DNA from: Tannerella sp.
GTDB taxonomy: Bacteria; Bacteroidota; Bacteroidia; Bacteroidales; Tannerellaceae
Direction: 5' to 3'
DNA length: 24,909 nt
Assembly (NCBI GenBank): GCA_031277235.1
Contig: JAITMT010000202.1
Coordinates: 1 to 24,909, forward strand
A model generated the notes under the pieces. The model was not told where the DNA came from, did not search any database, and saw only the letters and a program-made list of their open reading frames with translations. Within the stretch, counting starts at the first letter, position 1, and each line of letters opens with the position of its first letter. The position numbers and the translations under genes were made by a program. Below are positions 1 to 8,170 of this stretch, piece by piece.

Positions 1-1989
1 GTGGCGTTAACCGTTTGGAGTTCCGTATTTTTAGCCTTTGTTTCTTCCTATTTCAACGATTCGGCTTTCTTTTATCTCGGCGGACAGCACGGATATGACG
101 TTGCGGAGTGGCTGATCGGTAATATCGGCGTTATCGGTCTGATACTTGTTTTACTGGTCGTTTTTATTTTGATAGCCATTTTGCTGAGTAACAGGATAGT
201 ACCTGCGATGCAATCCGTATTTACGGTCGGTAAATTGAAACGGAAAACCGATAAGACCGTTCCAGAAGAAGATGATAGTGAGGATTTTACAATTGAAACC
301 TATTCCGATGACGATGACGATAACGATAACGATGACGGGGAAGATGACGAAGAATCCGACAATGCGTACATAGAAGAAGAAAAGAAAACAGCCCCAATAC
401 AACCTGCCGAAAATAAAGGTTTTATCATAGAAGTTCCTAAAGGCGAGGAAGATACGTATGACTTTTCCGAACTGGGCGCGTATGATCCGCGATTGGATTT
501 GTCTTCCTATAAATTTCCCGACGTCAATCTGTTGAGAAAATATGAAACGCCTGACAAACAGGTGGATATGGACGAGCAGAACGAAAATCAGAAGCGCATC
601 ACAAAGACGCTCGAAGATTTCGGAATCAACATCGTTTCCATCAAAGCCACGGTGGGTCCGACGATTACGCTTTACGAAGTGGTGCCCGACAAGGGCGTGC
701 GAATCGCCAAAATCCGTAATCTCGAAGACGACATCGCGCTGAGCCTTTCGGCGCTCGGCATCCGCATCATCGCGCCGATGCCGGGAAAAGGCACCATCGG
801 TATCGAAGTACCGAATAAAAATCCGCAGATTGTCTCGATGGAATCGGTCATTTCTTCACGTAAATTCGTGGAATCGAAGTATGAATTGCCCATCGTGCTC
901 GGTCGCACGATTACCAACGAAGTTTTCATGTTCGACCTCACGAAAACCCCGCACCTGCTCGTCGCCGGTGCTACAGGACAGGGTAAATCCGTAGGATTGA
1001 ACGCCATTATCACCTCGTTGCTGTATAAAAAACATCCTGCCGAACTGAAATTCGTGCTCGTTGACCCCAAAATGGTCGAGTTTAACATTTACGAAGAGAT
1101 TGAATATCATTATCTTGCGAAACTTCCCGACATGGACAAGGCGATTATCACGGATTTTACCAAAGTGATAGACACGCTGAAATCACTGTGCAAGGAAATG
1201 GACGATCGCTACGAATTGCTGACGAAAGCCAAAGTGCGCAATATTTCCGAATACAACGAAAAATTCAAAAATCGCCACCTCAATCCTGAAAAGGGACACA
1301 AGTTTTTGCCGTATATCGTCGTCGTCATTGACGAGTTCGGCGACCTGATCATGACGGCGGGCAAGGAGATAGAAATGCCGATAGCGCGTATCGCACAAAA
1401 AGCGCGAGCCGTTGGTATTCACATGATTATCGCAACGCAACGTCCGACCACCAACATCATCACGGGAACGATTAAAGCCAATTTCCCCGCGCGCATGGCG
1501 TTCAAAGTGTCGGCGATGATTGATTCGCGCACGATTCTCGACTCGGCGGGCGCCAACAAACTCGTGGGGCGCGGCGATTTGCTGTATTCGCAGGGCAATG
1601 ACATGACGCGCGTTCAGTGCGCGCTGGTCAATACCGACGAGATTGAAAAAATTGTCGAGTCCATCAACGGACAGATTGGATTTGAAACGGCTTATGATCT
1701 GCCCGAAGCGCTCGGAGACGGGCAGGGTGGGGGAGACGGAGGCGTGAATTTGTCGGACAAAGACCCGCTGTTTGAAGACGCCGCGCGGCTGGTAGTGATT
1801 CAGCAGTCCGGCTCTACTTCATTGATACAAAGGAAGTTTTCCATCGGCTACAACCGTGCGGGCAGACTGATGGATCAGTTGGAAGTCGCCGGAATTGTCA
1901 GCGCCATAGACGGCAGCAAAGGTCGGCAGGTGCTGATTCAGGACGAATATTCGCTGGAAAAAATATTAAACCGGTTACAACATAATTAG
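1..1989 (+). CDS. ftsK: DNA translocase FtsK/SpoIIIE (5'-truncated by window edge)
   Basis: Septum-located, ATP-driven dsDNA pump that clears and resolves chromosome termini at division. The reading frame is open from base 1, so the gene starts upstream; the GTG at base 1 is simply the first codon seen. What remains is the end of the membrane domain (a strong helix at about residues 44-63), a very acidic linker (about 88-130, partly encoded by GATRAC repeats), the alpha/beta motor and the gamma domain. The Walker A motif GATGQGKS is at residues 323-330 and the Walker B DEF at 444-446. The conserved stretch ARAVGIHMIIATQRP follows. The C-terminal winged-helix gamma domain (about 590-655) contains RAGRLMDQLE, as expected for KOPS reading. 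The family is usually about 750-850 residues, so roughly 100-200 residues are missing on the left. lolA follows after 24 bases, probably in the same transcript. Confidence 0.96.
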   Translation: MALTVWSSVFLAFVSSYFNDSAFFYLGGQHGYDVAEWLIGNIGVIGLILVLLVVFILIAILLSNRIVPAMQSVFTVGKLKRKTDKTVPEEDDSEDFTIETYSDDDDDNDNDDGEDDEESDNAYIEEEKKTAPIQPAENKGFIIEVPKGEEDTYDFSELGAYDPRLDLSSYKFPDVNLLRKYETPDKQVDMDEQNENQKRITKTLEDFGINIVSIKATVGPTITLYEVVPDKGVRIAKIRNLEDDIALSLSALGIRIIAPMPGKGTIGIEVPNKNPQIVSMESVISSRKFVESKYELPIVLGRTITNEVFMFDLTKTPHLLVAGATGQGKSVGLNAIITSLLYKKHPAELKFVLVDPKMVEFNIYEEIEYHYLAKLPDMDKAIITDFTKVIDTLKSLCKEMDDRYELLTKAKVRNISEYNEKFKNRHLNPEKGHKFLPYIVVVIDEFGDLIMTAGKEIEMPIARIAQKARAVGIHMIIATQRPTTNIITGTIKANFPARMAFKVSAMIDSRTILDSAGANKLVGRGDLLYSQGNDMTRVQCALVNTDEIEKIVESINGQIGFETAYDLPEALGDGQGGGDGGVNLSDKDPLFEDAARLVVIQQSGSTSLIQRKFSIGYNRAGRLMDQLEVAGIVSAIDGSKGRQVLIQDEYSLEKILNRLQHN

Positions 1990-2013
1990 TCAGAGAAGAA
2001 AAATTGGAATCGT

Positions 2014-2661
2014 ATGAAAAATAAGGGAATTTCTATTGTAATAGTTTTATTATTAGCGATTAATGCTGTTTATTCGCAAAAAACGGACGCGACTGCCATA
2101 TTAGACAAAACGATACAAAAGTACAACGATTTTGCGACGGGCATGGAAATCGGTTTCGCCGCCAACATCCGTTCTCCCCAAAACAACATTTCCGAAAGTT
2201 TTGAAGGAACTTTGCTGATTAAGGGCGATAAACTGCTTCTGACGACTCCCGACGCGCTGTCGTGGTTCAACGGAGAGACGCTTTGGACGTACATGCCCCG
2301 CACGCAGGAGGTGAATGTCAGCAATCCGGGCGGAAGCGACTTGCAGTCCATCAATCCACTCCTTTTTTTGCAGAATTACAAAAAAGAGTTCAACGTTTCG
2401 TATATCGGCGAAAGCACCTCGTCCAACAACAGAATGGCGTATGATATTGCGCTGATACCCAAGAGGAAAGACGGTATCGAGAAGATAGAACTGCAAATCG
2501 AAAAATCAACTTTCCTGCCGTCGAAAATCGTGATGACGATGGAAAACGATATTCGTAACAACATTACAGTCAAGGAGATAAAATCGGTAAATGTGCCGGA
2601 TACGAAATTCGTCTTTCCCGAAAAGGAATTTCCCGACGCTGAAATTGTAGATTTGCGATAG
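2014..2661 (+). CDS. lolA: LolA-like outer-membrane lipoprotein carrier
   Basis: Periplasmic chaperone that carries lipoproteins from the inner membrane to the outer membrane. The 215-residue product begins with a signal peptide (MKNKG followed by a hydrophobic core, probable cleavage near VYS-Q at about residue 22). It then shows the LolA-type beta fold: an initial helix (ILDKTIQKYND), strands such as GTLLIKGDKLLLTTPD, and the WFNGETLWTYMPRTQEV segment typical of Bacteroidota LolA proteins. Length fits the family (200-220). The start at 2014 is the first ATG after ftsK and places the signal peptide correctly. Location directly after ftsK is a recurrent Bacteroidales arrangement known to me from the group. 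No promoter or terminator is evident in the 24-base gap, so co-transcription with ftsK is likely. Confidence 0.9.
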   Translation: MKNKGISIVIVLLLAINAVYSQKTDATAILDKTIQKYNDFATGMEIGFAANIRSPQNNISESFEGTLLIKGDKLLLTTPDALSWFNGETLWTYMPRTQEVNVSNPGGSDLQSINPLLFLQNYKKEFNVSYIGESTSSNNRMAYDIALIPKRKDGIEKIELQIEKSTFLPSKIVMTMENDIRNNITVKEIKSVNVPDTKFVFPEKEFPDAEIVDLR

Positions 2662-2703
2662 GAATCGGCGATAAAAACAAATCGGACAAAGATGAAAAAA
2701 CAT

Positions 2704-2734
2704 TTTGCCAATCGGAAAATAAGCCGTATTTTTG
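2704..2734 (+). promoter_or_regulatory. Bacteroidales-type promoter for the rpn gene
   Basis: A TTTG at 2704-2707 lies 19 bases before TATTTTTG at 2727-2734, matching the Bacteroides consensus TTTG-N19/21-TAnnTTTG. Transcription would start near 2741, giving a leader of about 16 bases before the ATG at 2757. This argues against the TTG at 2748 as the start. As no promoter is visible before upxY, this promoter may also feed the capsule regulator downstream. Confidence 0.65.
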
Positions 2735-2756
2735 CAGAAAATAAAATTTGCGCGCC

Positions 2757-3608
2757 ATGCAGGAAAAATTAAAGGACAAATACATTGACCCGTTCACCGA
2801 CTTCGGTTTCAAGAAACTGTTCGGCGAGGAACGCAACAAGGAACTCTTGCTTGACTTTCTGAACGAACTTCTGCACAGGGAAGAAGGGAGAATTGTATCG
2901 TTATCGTATATCAAAAATGAAAATTTAGGTATTTCAGAAGAATCCCGCAAATCTATTTTTGATATTCATTGCGAAAACGAGAAAGGCGAAAAATTTATCG
3001 TTGAAATTCAAAAGACGAAACAGGATTTTTTCAAAGACCGTACTTTGTATTACTCCACCTTTCCAATTATAAATCAAGCCCTTACCGGCGACTGGAATTT
3101 TGAATTGAAGGCGGTTTATACCATTGCCATTCTGAATTTTGTATTTGAAGAAGATAAAAACGATCTGCACAAGTACCGGTACGACGTAATGCTGACGGAT
3201 ATTGAAACACATAAAATTTTCTATGACAAATTGACATTCATCTATTTGGAGATGCCGAAGTTCACTAAAAAAGTGGATGAACTGGAAACACGTTTTGAGA
3301 AATGGCTGTATGTCATCAAAAATCTCAGCCGGCTGGACAATATTCCTGATAAACTGCGGGAAAAGATATTTGAGAAAATGTTCAAGGCCGCCGAAATCGC
3401 AAAGTTAACTCCCGATGAATACACCGTTTATATTGCCAGTCTGAATTCGTACCGGGATTATAAAAACACTGTGGATACTGCCAGAAGGGAAGGAAAAGTG
3501 GAAGGGAAACTCGAAGTTGCCAAAAAACTGTTAGGAATGGGAATGTCTATCGAAGATGTAAGCGATGCAACTGAATTATCCCGGGAACAAATTAAACAGT
3601 TGATATAA
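2757..3608 (+). CDS. Rpn family recombination-promoting nuclease / putative transposase (PD-(D/E)XK)
   Basis: Member of the Rpn/'PD-(D/E)XK nuclease family transposase' group, DNA endonucleases thought to promote RecA-independent recombination. The 283-residue product opens with YIDPFTDFGFKKLFG, the family signature. The nuclease core follows: D69 in IFDIHC, then E83-x-Q85 in VEIQK, the D-x(13)-E-x-Q form. The C-terminal tail has the usual helical repeat (ARREGKVEGKLEVAKKLL) and ends SREQIKQLI. Length and motifs look intact. An in-frame TTG at 2748 would add three residues; the ATG at 2757 is preferred because it begins MQEKLKDKYIDPF, the normal family start. No terminal repeats or target duplication are visible, so this is a lone gene rather than a recognisable IS. 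It separates lolA from the capsule genes. Confidence 0.88.
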   Translation: MQEKLKDKYIDPFTDFGFKKLFGEERNKELLLDFLNELLHREEGRIVSLSYIKNENLGISEESRKSIFDIHCENEKGEKFIVEIQKTKQDFFKDRTLYYSTFPIINQALTGDWNFELKAVYTIAILNFVFEEDKNDLHKYRYDVMLTDIETHKIFYDKLTFIYLEMPKFTKKVDELETRFEKWLYVIKNLSRLDNIPDKLREKIFEKMFKAAEIAKLTPDEYTVYIASLNSYRDYKNTVDTARREGKVEGKLEVAKKLLGMGMSIEDVSDATELSREQIKQLI

Positions 3609-3653
3609 GAAATCAAAATCCCTCAAATTCAATAGGGTAGGGGACTAAAAGAC

Positions 3654-4154
3654 ATGACAAACCCGCAACAACAACAAATAAACTGGTATGCGTTCTACAC
3701 CACTCCAAGGGCGGAGAAGCGCGTGCTCGAACGGCTTGAAGGCGAAGGTGTTACCGCTTATTTGCCGCTTCACAGAACGCCGCGCGTATGGTCTGACCGC
3801 ATCAAACTCGTTGATTTGCCGCTGTTCAGTTCCTACGTATTTGTAAAGTGCAAGGCATTTGAACTGTTTCAGTATTTGAAAATCAGCGGTATATCACGGA
3901 TTGTTTTTTATGACGGCAAACCGGCTGTCATCCGCCAGTCGGAAATTGACGCCATGGCAGAATTTCTCGAAGTTGCCAGGGGAAAAACGCTGGCGACGGG
4001 CGACGAGGTGGAAATCCTGACCGGCTCGATGAAGAAAAAAGCAGGTAAAATTCTGAAAATCAAAAAGAAATACGTCTTCCTTCGCATTGATCAGTTAGCC
4101 GCAACCGTATGCGTGAATATTGAAAGTATTGCGCCTTTGAACAGGATAAAATAA
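3654..4154 (+). CDS. upxY: UpxY-like transcription antiterminator (NusG paralogue)
   Basis: Specialised NusG/RfaH-like elongation factor. In Bacteroides, UpxY proteins stop premature termination in the leader of their own capsule operon. The 166-residue product has an NGN domain (about 10-105, starting INWYAFYTTPRAEKRVLERL, with WSDRIKLVDLPLFSSYVFVKC) and a C-terminal KOW-type domain (about 118-160, GDEVEILTGSMKKKAGKILKI). No ATPase or DNA-binding helices are seen, as expected. It stands directly before the export genes wza and wzc, the usual place for this family. The gap from rpn is only 45 bases and has no clear TAnnTTTG, so it may be read from the rpn promoter. Unlike standard loci, the biosynthetic genes lie on the opposite strand and are not downstream of it. 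Confidence 0.9.
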   Translation: MTNPQQQQINWYAFYTTPRAEKRVLERLEGEGVTAYLPLHRTPRVWSDRIKLVDLPLFSSYVFVKCKAFELFQYLKISGISRIVFYDGKPAVIRQSEIDAMAEFLEVARGKTLATGDEVEILTGSMKKKAGKILKIKKKYVFLRIDQLAATVCVNIESIAPLNRIK

Positions 4155-4194
4155 TAAATTTCCACTTTTATATAATTTAATATGAAAAAGTTAT

Positions 4195-4202
4195 TATCTT
4201 TG
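4195..4202 (+). promoter_or_regulatory. -7 element (TATCTTTG) before the wza-type gene
   Basis: TATCTTTG is a full match to the Bacteroides -7 consensus. No good -33 TTTG is found at the usual distance; the upstream bases are simply AT-rich. Transcription would begin near 4209. That lies past the upstream in-frame ATG at 4182, so the lipoprotein must start at the ATG at 4230. A second TAnnTTTG-like string (4216-4223) lies too close to the start codon to be the main element. Confidence 0.55.
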
Positions 4203-4229
4203 CACCCAAATTGCATATTTTTGATTGAA

Positions 4230-5027
4230 ATGAAAAAAAACGTATTACTTTTGTTGTTCTCAGTGCTTATGGTGCTTGCCTCGTGTGTAACGCCGAAAGA
4301 CATTATCTATTTTCAGGATGCCGGAAATTACAGCACATTCAGGGATATAGATACTTTTAATGTGTATATACATCAAAACGACAACCTCGCCATTCTGGTG
4401 AACAGTCAGGCTACCGAAGCCGCTTTGCCTTTCAACCTCCCGCTGGCAAATTATTATGTGGGAGGAGAATCATACGGTCAGCAGCGTATGCTGGGCTATT
4501 TCGTTGATCCCGAAGGAAATATTGATTTTCCGGTTCTCGGAAAACTGCACGTGGAAGGGCTCACCCGCGTGGAATTGAGGGATATGATTAAAAACAAGTT
4601 GATTGCGGAAGGATTGCTGAAAGATCCGGTTGTAACCGTAAACTTCCTGAATTTCAAGATTTCGGTAATCGGCGAAGTCAATAGACCCGGCAACTACAAT
4701 ATTACGGATGAGCGTGTTACGTTGCTGGACGCCATCAGTCTGGCAGGCGACCTCACCATCTACGGTAAGCGTGACCGGATTGCCGTATTGAGAGAGGAAA
4801 ACGGCAGAAGGACGATTCTGTATCACGACCTGCAAAGCACGGACATATTCCAGTCGCCTTTCTATTATTTGCAGCAAAACGACGTGGTGTATGTCGAACC
4901 CAACAAACGCCGTATCCAGCAAAGTAATATCAACCAGAACAACAATGTCGGTATATGGATTTCAGTCGTTTCGGCGCTCGTTACCGTTACAAGTTTGATA
5001 CTGACCATCAGAAGAGACGGCAATTGA
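4230..5027 (+). CDS. wza: Wza-type polysaccharide export outer-membrane lipoprotein
   Basis: Outer-membrane lipoprotein of the polysaccharide export channel, partner of the Wzz/kinase protein that follows. From the ATG at 4230 the product is 265 residues with a lipoprotein signal peptide (MKKNVLLLLF, lipobox VLASC, Cys19). A polysaccharide biosynthesis/export domain follows (about 95-150, with YFVDPEGNIDFPVLG). Then an SLBB domain (about 150-235, VIGEVNRPGNYNI, LAGDLTIYGKRDRIAVLRE), a linker rich in Gln and Asn, and a C-terminal membrane helix (WISVVSALVTVTSLILTI). An earlier in-frame ATG at 4182 would add 16 residues ahead of the signal peptide and precede the predicted transcription start, so it is rejected. 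The next gene starts 29 bases on, consistent with one operon. Confidence 0.92.
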   Translation: MKKNVLLLLFSVLMVLASCVTPKDIIYFQDAGNYSTFRDIDTFNVYIHQNDNLAILVNSQATEAALPFNLPLANYYVGGESYGQQRMLGYFVDPEGNIDFPVLGKLHVEGLTRVELRDMIKNKLIAEGLLKDPVVTVNFLNFKISVIGEVNRPGNYNITDERVTLLDAISLAGDLTIYGKRDRIAVLREENGRRTILYHDLQSTDIFQSPFYYLQQNDVVYVEPNKRRIQQSNINQNNNVGIWISVVSALVTVTSLILTIRRDGN

Positions 5028-5056
5028 TAGAATAACGTTAAAATTAGAAAAAAACA

Positions 5057-7414
5057 ATGAACGAACAATCCGGTCTTAATAACGATCAAAACGCGACAAG
5101 CGAAGAATCACTGATTAACATCCGTGATATTATACAGATTGTGCTCGGTAAATGGTACTGGTTTGCCATTTCGGTTGCCGCATGTCTGGCAATCGCCGTA
5201 CTGTATTTGATGCGGACGCCCAAAGTTTATGAACGCACGGCGACCGTGCTTATCAAGGACGATAAAACTTCCGGTACCGAAACGGCTATGTTTCAGGATA
5301 TTGCCCTGTTTGAAGGAAAAAGCAACGTGAACAATGAAATGATTGTTTTCAAAAGCCATAACCTGATGACCGAAGCCGTTAAACGCCTGCGTCTGGACGT
5401 CGGTTATACGGTGAAAAACGGACTCCGGACAGAGGAACTTTATACCAATTCGCCGGTTACCATTACTTTCAAGGACATAGAGGAAACGCAATGGGTGCGG
5501 CTGAAAACCAGATTGTTGCCGGACAGCCTGATCGAGTTGTGGGATTTTGAAACGCAAGGAATGGAAAAAGGAGGTGCCATTACCGTAGCACTCAATGACT
5601 CCGTGCACTCGCCGGTCGGTACGATTATTGCTACGCCGACGCTTTGGAACAGCGAAGACTGGCAGGGAAAAACGATAGCCGTAACAAAATTCAATATTAA
5701 TGCTGTAATCAATAAATATCGCAGAGGCTTGATGGTGAATCTTGCTGATAAACAAACATCGGTGGTGAATCTTTCTATTAAAGACGAATCCACGCAACGC
5801 GCCGAAGATTTGCTGAATACGATTATAGCCATTTATAACGAAGAAGCCATCAATGACAAAAATTTAATGGCGATAAATACGGAAAACTTTATCAACGAAC
5901 GCTTAATTGTAATAGAACAGGAACTCGGCGATGTTGACCGGCAAATTCAAACTTTTAAAACGCAAAATCAATTGACGGATATTCAGAGTGATGCACAACT
6001 AGCCTTGCAGGAAAGTTCCATATCCGAAAAGGAGATCATGATGCTGCAAAGTCAGCGTTCCATGGCAGTTTATATCAAAAATTATCTTTCCGATCCCGGC
6101 AATAGCACACAAATGATTCCTTCGGGAGTTGAAGATGCGAATATAGAAGGACAAATCATGGCTTACAATGAAAAATATCTGACACGTAATCGCTTGCTTG
6201 AAAGTAGCAGCGAGCGAAATCCAGCTGTGCAGGACTTGAATAGTACCATGAATGCCATGCGCCAGAACATCACTCGTGCGGTAGATAATTGGATTGTTAA
6301 TTTGGATATTCAATTGAGAAGTACGCAAGCCCGTACAGATCGTACACGTGCTAGAATATCAGCTGTTCCAAGACAGGAGATGGCGGTTACGGATATCAGT
6401 CGCCAACAACTAATTAAAAACCAACTGTATTTGTATCTGTTGAATAAGCGCGAAGAAAATGCTATCAATAAGGCGATTCAAGAAAGTACAGCCCGTATTA
6501 TTGATTCCGCTACAGGTTCAAATAGTCCTGTAGCGCCGCGAAGCCAAATTATTCTGCTTGCCGCTCTATTGCTTGGATTAGCGATTCCGGCTGCGATTAT
6601 TTATCTGTTGATGGCGTCCGATATTACGGTTCGCGGTCAGAAAGATTTGCGCGGCATCCTTTCTATCCCGTTCCTGGGCGAAATTCCGTTCAAGAAAACA
6701 AAAGGAAAAAACAAAATAGATAACGTGATAGTACATGCAAGCGGGCGCGATCCCATATCCGAATCTTTCCGCATCATTCGCACAAATATGGATTTTATGC
6801 GCGTGAAACGTGATGAAATTAAAGTTATTATGGTAACATCATTCAATATGAGTTCCGGCAAGACTTTCGTGTCGTCCAACCTCGCCGTAAGTTTCGCCAT
6901 GACCGGTAAAAGAGTATTGCTGATAGATATGGATATTCGCAAAGGCACGCTGGGAAAATTTGTGGATACGAAGAAAGACATTGACGGCAATGAGGATATC
7001 GGTCTCACGAGTTACCTGTCGAAATTGGTTGTAAGAGCAGATTCCCTGATTGTTCAGGACGTTGATTATCCGAATGTTGATATCATCCGTTCCGGTCCCG
7101 TACCGCCGAATCCTGCGGAATTGCTGCTCAGCCCGCGCCTCGACACGCTGATGAGCGAACTGCGCGACAAATACGACTATATCATTATTGACAATGTGCC
7201 GTCGGGCGTAGTTGCCGACGCCATGATTTCCAATCGTGTAGCCGATTTGACGCTGTACGTCATTCGTGCCGGCAAGATGGACCGCCGCATGTTGCCAATG
7301 ATAGAACAACTTTACAGAGACGAAAAACTGAAGAATATGGCTGTCGTGCTCAACGGCATCGGCTCGGGCATGGGTTATGGCTACGGCTACGGGTATGGTT
7401 ACGGATATGAATAA
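5057..7414 (+). CDS. wzc: Chain-length determinant fused to BY-type tyrosine autokinase (Wzz-Wzc)
   Basis: Inner-membrane co-polymerase that sets chain length and, through its cytoplasmic kinase, controls export. Order in 785 residues: membrane helix 1 (about 30-52), a long periplasmic coiled-coil Wzz/GNVR region (about 60-490), membrane helix 2 (about 496-520), linker, and kinase domain (about 560-760). Kinase motifs: Walker A SFNMSSGKT (595-603), Walker A' LLIDMDIRKG (621-630) and Walker B YDYIIIDNVPSG (706-717). The tail ends in six alternating Gly-Tyr pairs, the expected autophosphorylated tyrosine cluster. The Walker A lacks the usual PGEGKS wording and Walker B has DNVPS where DTPP is typical, but the key Lys602, Thr603, Asp624, Asp626 and Asp712 are all present. 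Phosphatase gene cpsB follows after 15 bases. Confidence 0.93.
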   Translation: MNEQSGLNNDQNATSEESLINIRDIIQIVLGKWYWFAISVAACLAIAVLYLMRTPKVYERTATVLIKDDKTSGTETAMFQDIALFEGKSNVNNEMIVFKSHNLMTEAVKRLRLDVGYTVKNGLRTEELYTNSPVTITFKDIEETQWVRLKTRLLPDSLIELWDFETQGMEKGGAITVALNDSVHSPVGTIIATPTLWNSEDWQGKTIAVTKFNINAVINKYRRGLMVNLADKQTSVVNLSIKDESTQRAEDLLNTIIAIYNEEAINDKNLMAINTENFINERLIVIEQELGDVDRQIQTFKTQNQLTDIQSDAQLALQESSISEKEIMMLQSQRSMAVYIKNYLSDPGNSTQMIPSGVEDANIEGQIMAYNEKYLTRNRLLESSSERNPAVQDLNSTMNAMRQNITRAVDNWIVNLDIQLRSTQARTDRTRARISAVPRQEMAVTDISRQQLIKNQLYLYLLNKREENAINKAIQESTARIIDSATGSNSPVAPRSQIILLAALLLGLAIPAAIIYLLMASDITVRGQKDLRGILSIPFLGEIPFKKTKGKNKIDNVIVHASGRDPISESFRIIRTNMDFMRVKRDEIKVIMVTSFNMSSGKTFVSSNLAVSFAMTGKRVLLIDMDIRKGTLGKFVDTKKDIDGNEDIGLTSYLSKLVVRADSLIVQDVDYPNVDIIRSGPVPPNPAELLLSPRLDTLMSELRDKYDYIIIDNVPSGVVADAMISNRVADLTLYVIRAGKMDRRMLPMIEQLYRDEKLKNMAVVLNGIGSGMGYGYGYGYGYGYE

Positions 7415-7429
7415 ATCTAAGGTAACTGC

Positions 7430-8164
7430 ATGATTTTCAGTTTGAAAAAATCATATATGGACTCCGGTTTGCTCTCCGGCATGACGGATATTCACTGTCA
7501 TATACTTCCGGCGGTGGACGACGGGGTGAAAAATTTCAACGAGGCGATACAGTCTCTGGTCTGGATGAAAAAAAACGGTGTGAGACGTCTGTTTCTCACA
7601 CCGCACGTCATGTCGGACATGTCTTCCAATACGAAAGCGTTCCTTACGGCGCAGTTTGCAAAATTCCTTCTGGATATCCGGATAAATAGGGTGGGGGATA
7701 TCCCCGAAATGAAAATCGGAGCCGAGTATATGCTCGACCCCGAATTTCAAAACCGTAAAAAGGAAGGCTTATTGACCTACGCCGACAGGCGCGTCCTTGT
7801 CGAAACGTCTTACATGCTGCCGCCCGTCGGCTTCAACCGTATCCTGGAAGAACTGCTGGAAGAAGGCTATTCGCCGGTTTTGGCGCATCCCGAAAGATAC
7901 AATTACATGCAAATGGGCGATTACGGGTATTTAAAGGAACAGGGCATCCTGTTTCAACTCAATATCCTCTCCCTGACAGGCGCTTACGGCAGGACTGCCG
8001 GCGAAAAAGCCGACCTGCTGCTGAAAGAAGATTTCTACAATTACGCAGGCACCGATTTCCACCATCTCGTGCGCCACGAAAAAAGTTTCCATGCCAAAAC
8101 GCTATCCAAAAACCAGAGAATCGCTGTTAAAGAATTGATTGTTAATAATGACGGGTTGTGGTAA
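7430..8164 (+). CDS. cpsB: PHP-family tyrosine-protein phosphatase (CpsB/CapC/YwqE type)
   Basis: Metal-dependent phosphotyrosine phosphatase that reverses phosphorylation of the preceding BY kinase. The 244-residue product has the PHP-domain metal ligands in order: DIHCH (His22, His24), VDDG (Asp30/31), TPH (His59), the acidic AEY (Glu99), HPER (His153) and GTDFHH (Asp209, His211). Length is typical for the group. The start at 7430 follows an AAGG-like sequence (7419-7422); a Met at residue 18 just before the DIHCH motif would be too short. Last gene of the plus-strand unit: its stop is only 6 bases from the stop of the converging minus-strand operon. A 10-bp perfect inverted repeat sits inside the gene (7576-7603). 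Confidence 0.92.
   Translation: MIFSLKKSYMDSGLLSGMTDIHCHILPAVDDGVKNFNEAIQSLVWMKKNGVRRLFLTPHVMSDMSSNTKAFLTAQFAKFLLDIRINRVGDIPEMKIGAEYMLDPEFQNRKKEGLLTYADRRVLVETSYMLPPVGFNRILEELLEEGYSPVLAHPERYNYMQMGDYGYLKEQGILFQLNILSLTGAYGRTAGEKADLLLKEDFYNYAGTDFHHLVRHEKSFHAKTLSKNQRIAVKELIVNNDGLW
7576..7603 (+). repeat. Perfect 10-bp inverted repeat inside cpsB
   Basis: CGGTGTGAGA (7576-7585) is followed by an 8-base loop (7586-7593) and its exact complement TCTCACACCG (7594-7603). It lies inside coding sequence for the residues around the TPH metal motif. No T-run follows on the plus strand, so it is not an ordinary terminator; a stable mRNA hairpin is possible. Confidence 0.6.
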
Positions 8165-8170
8165 GCCTTC

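Noticed and set aside
5108..5797. 229-residue minus-strand open frame
   Set aside because: It is antisense to the Wzz region of the BY kinase gene, with no start signal and no recognisable motif.
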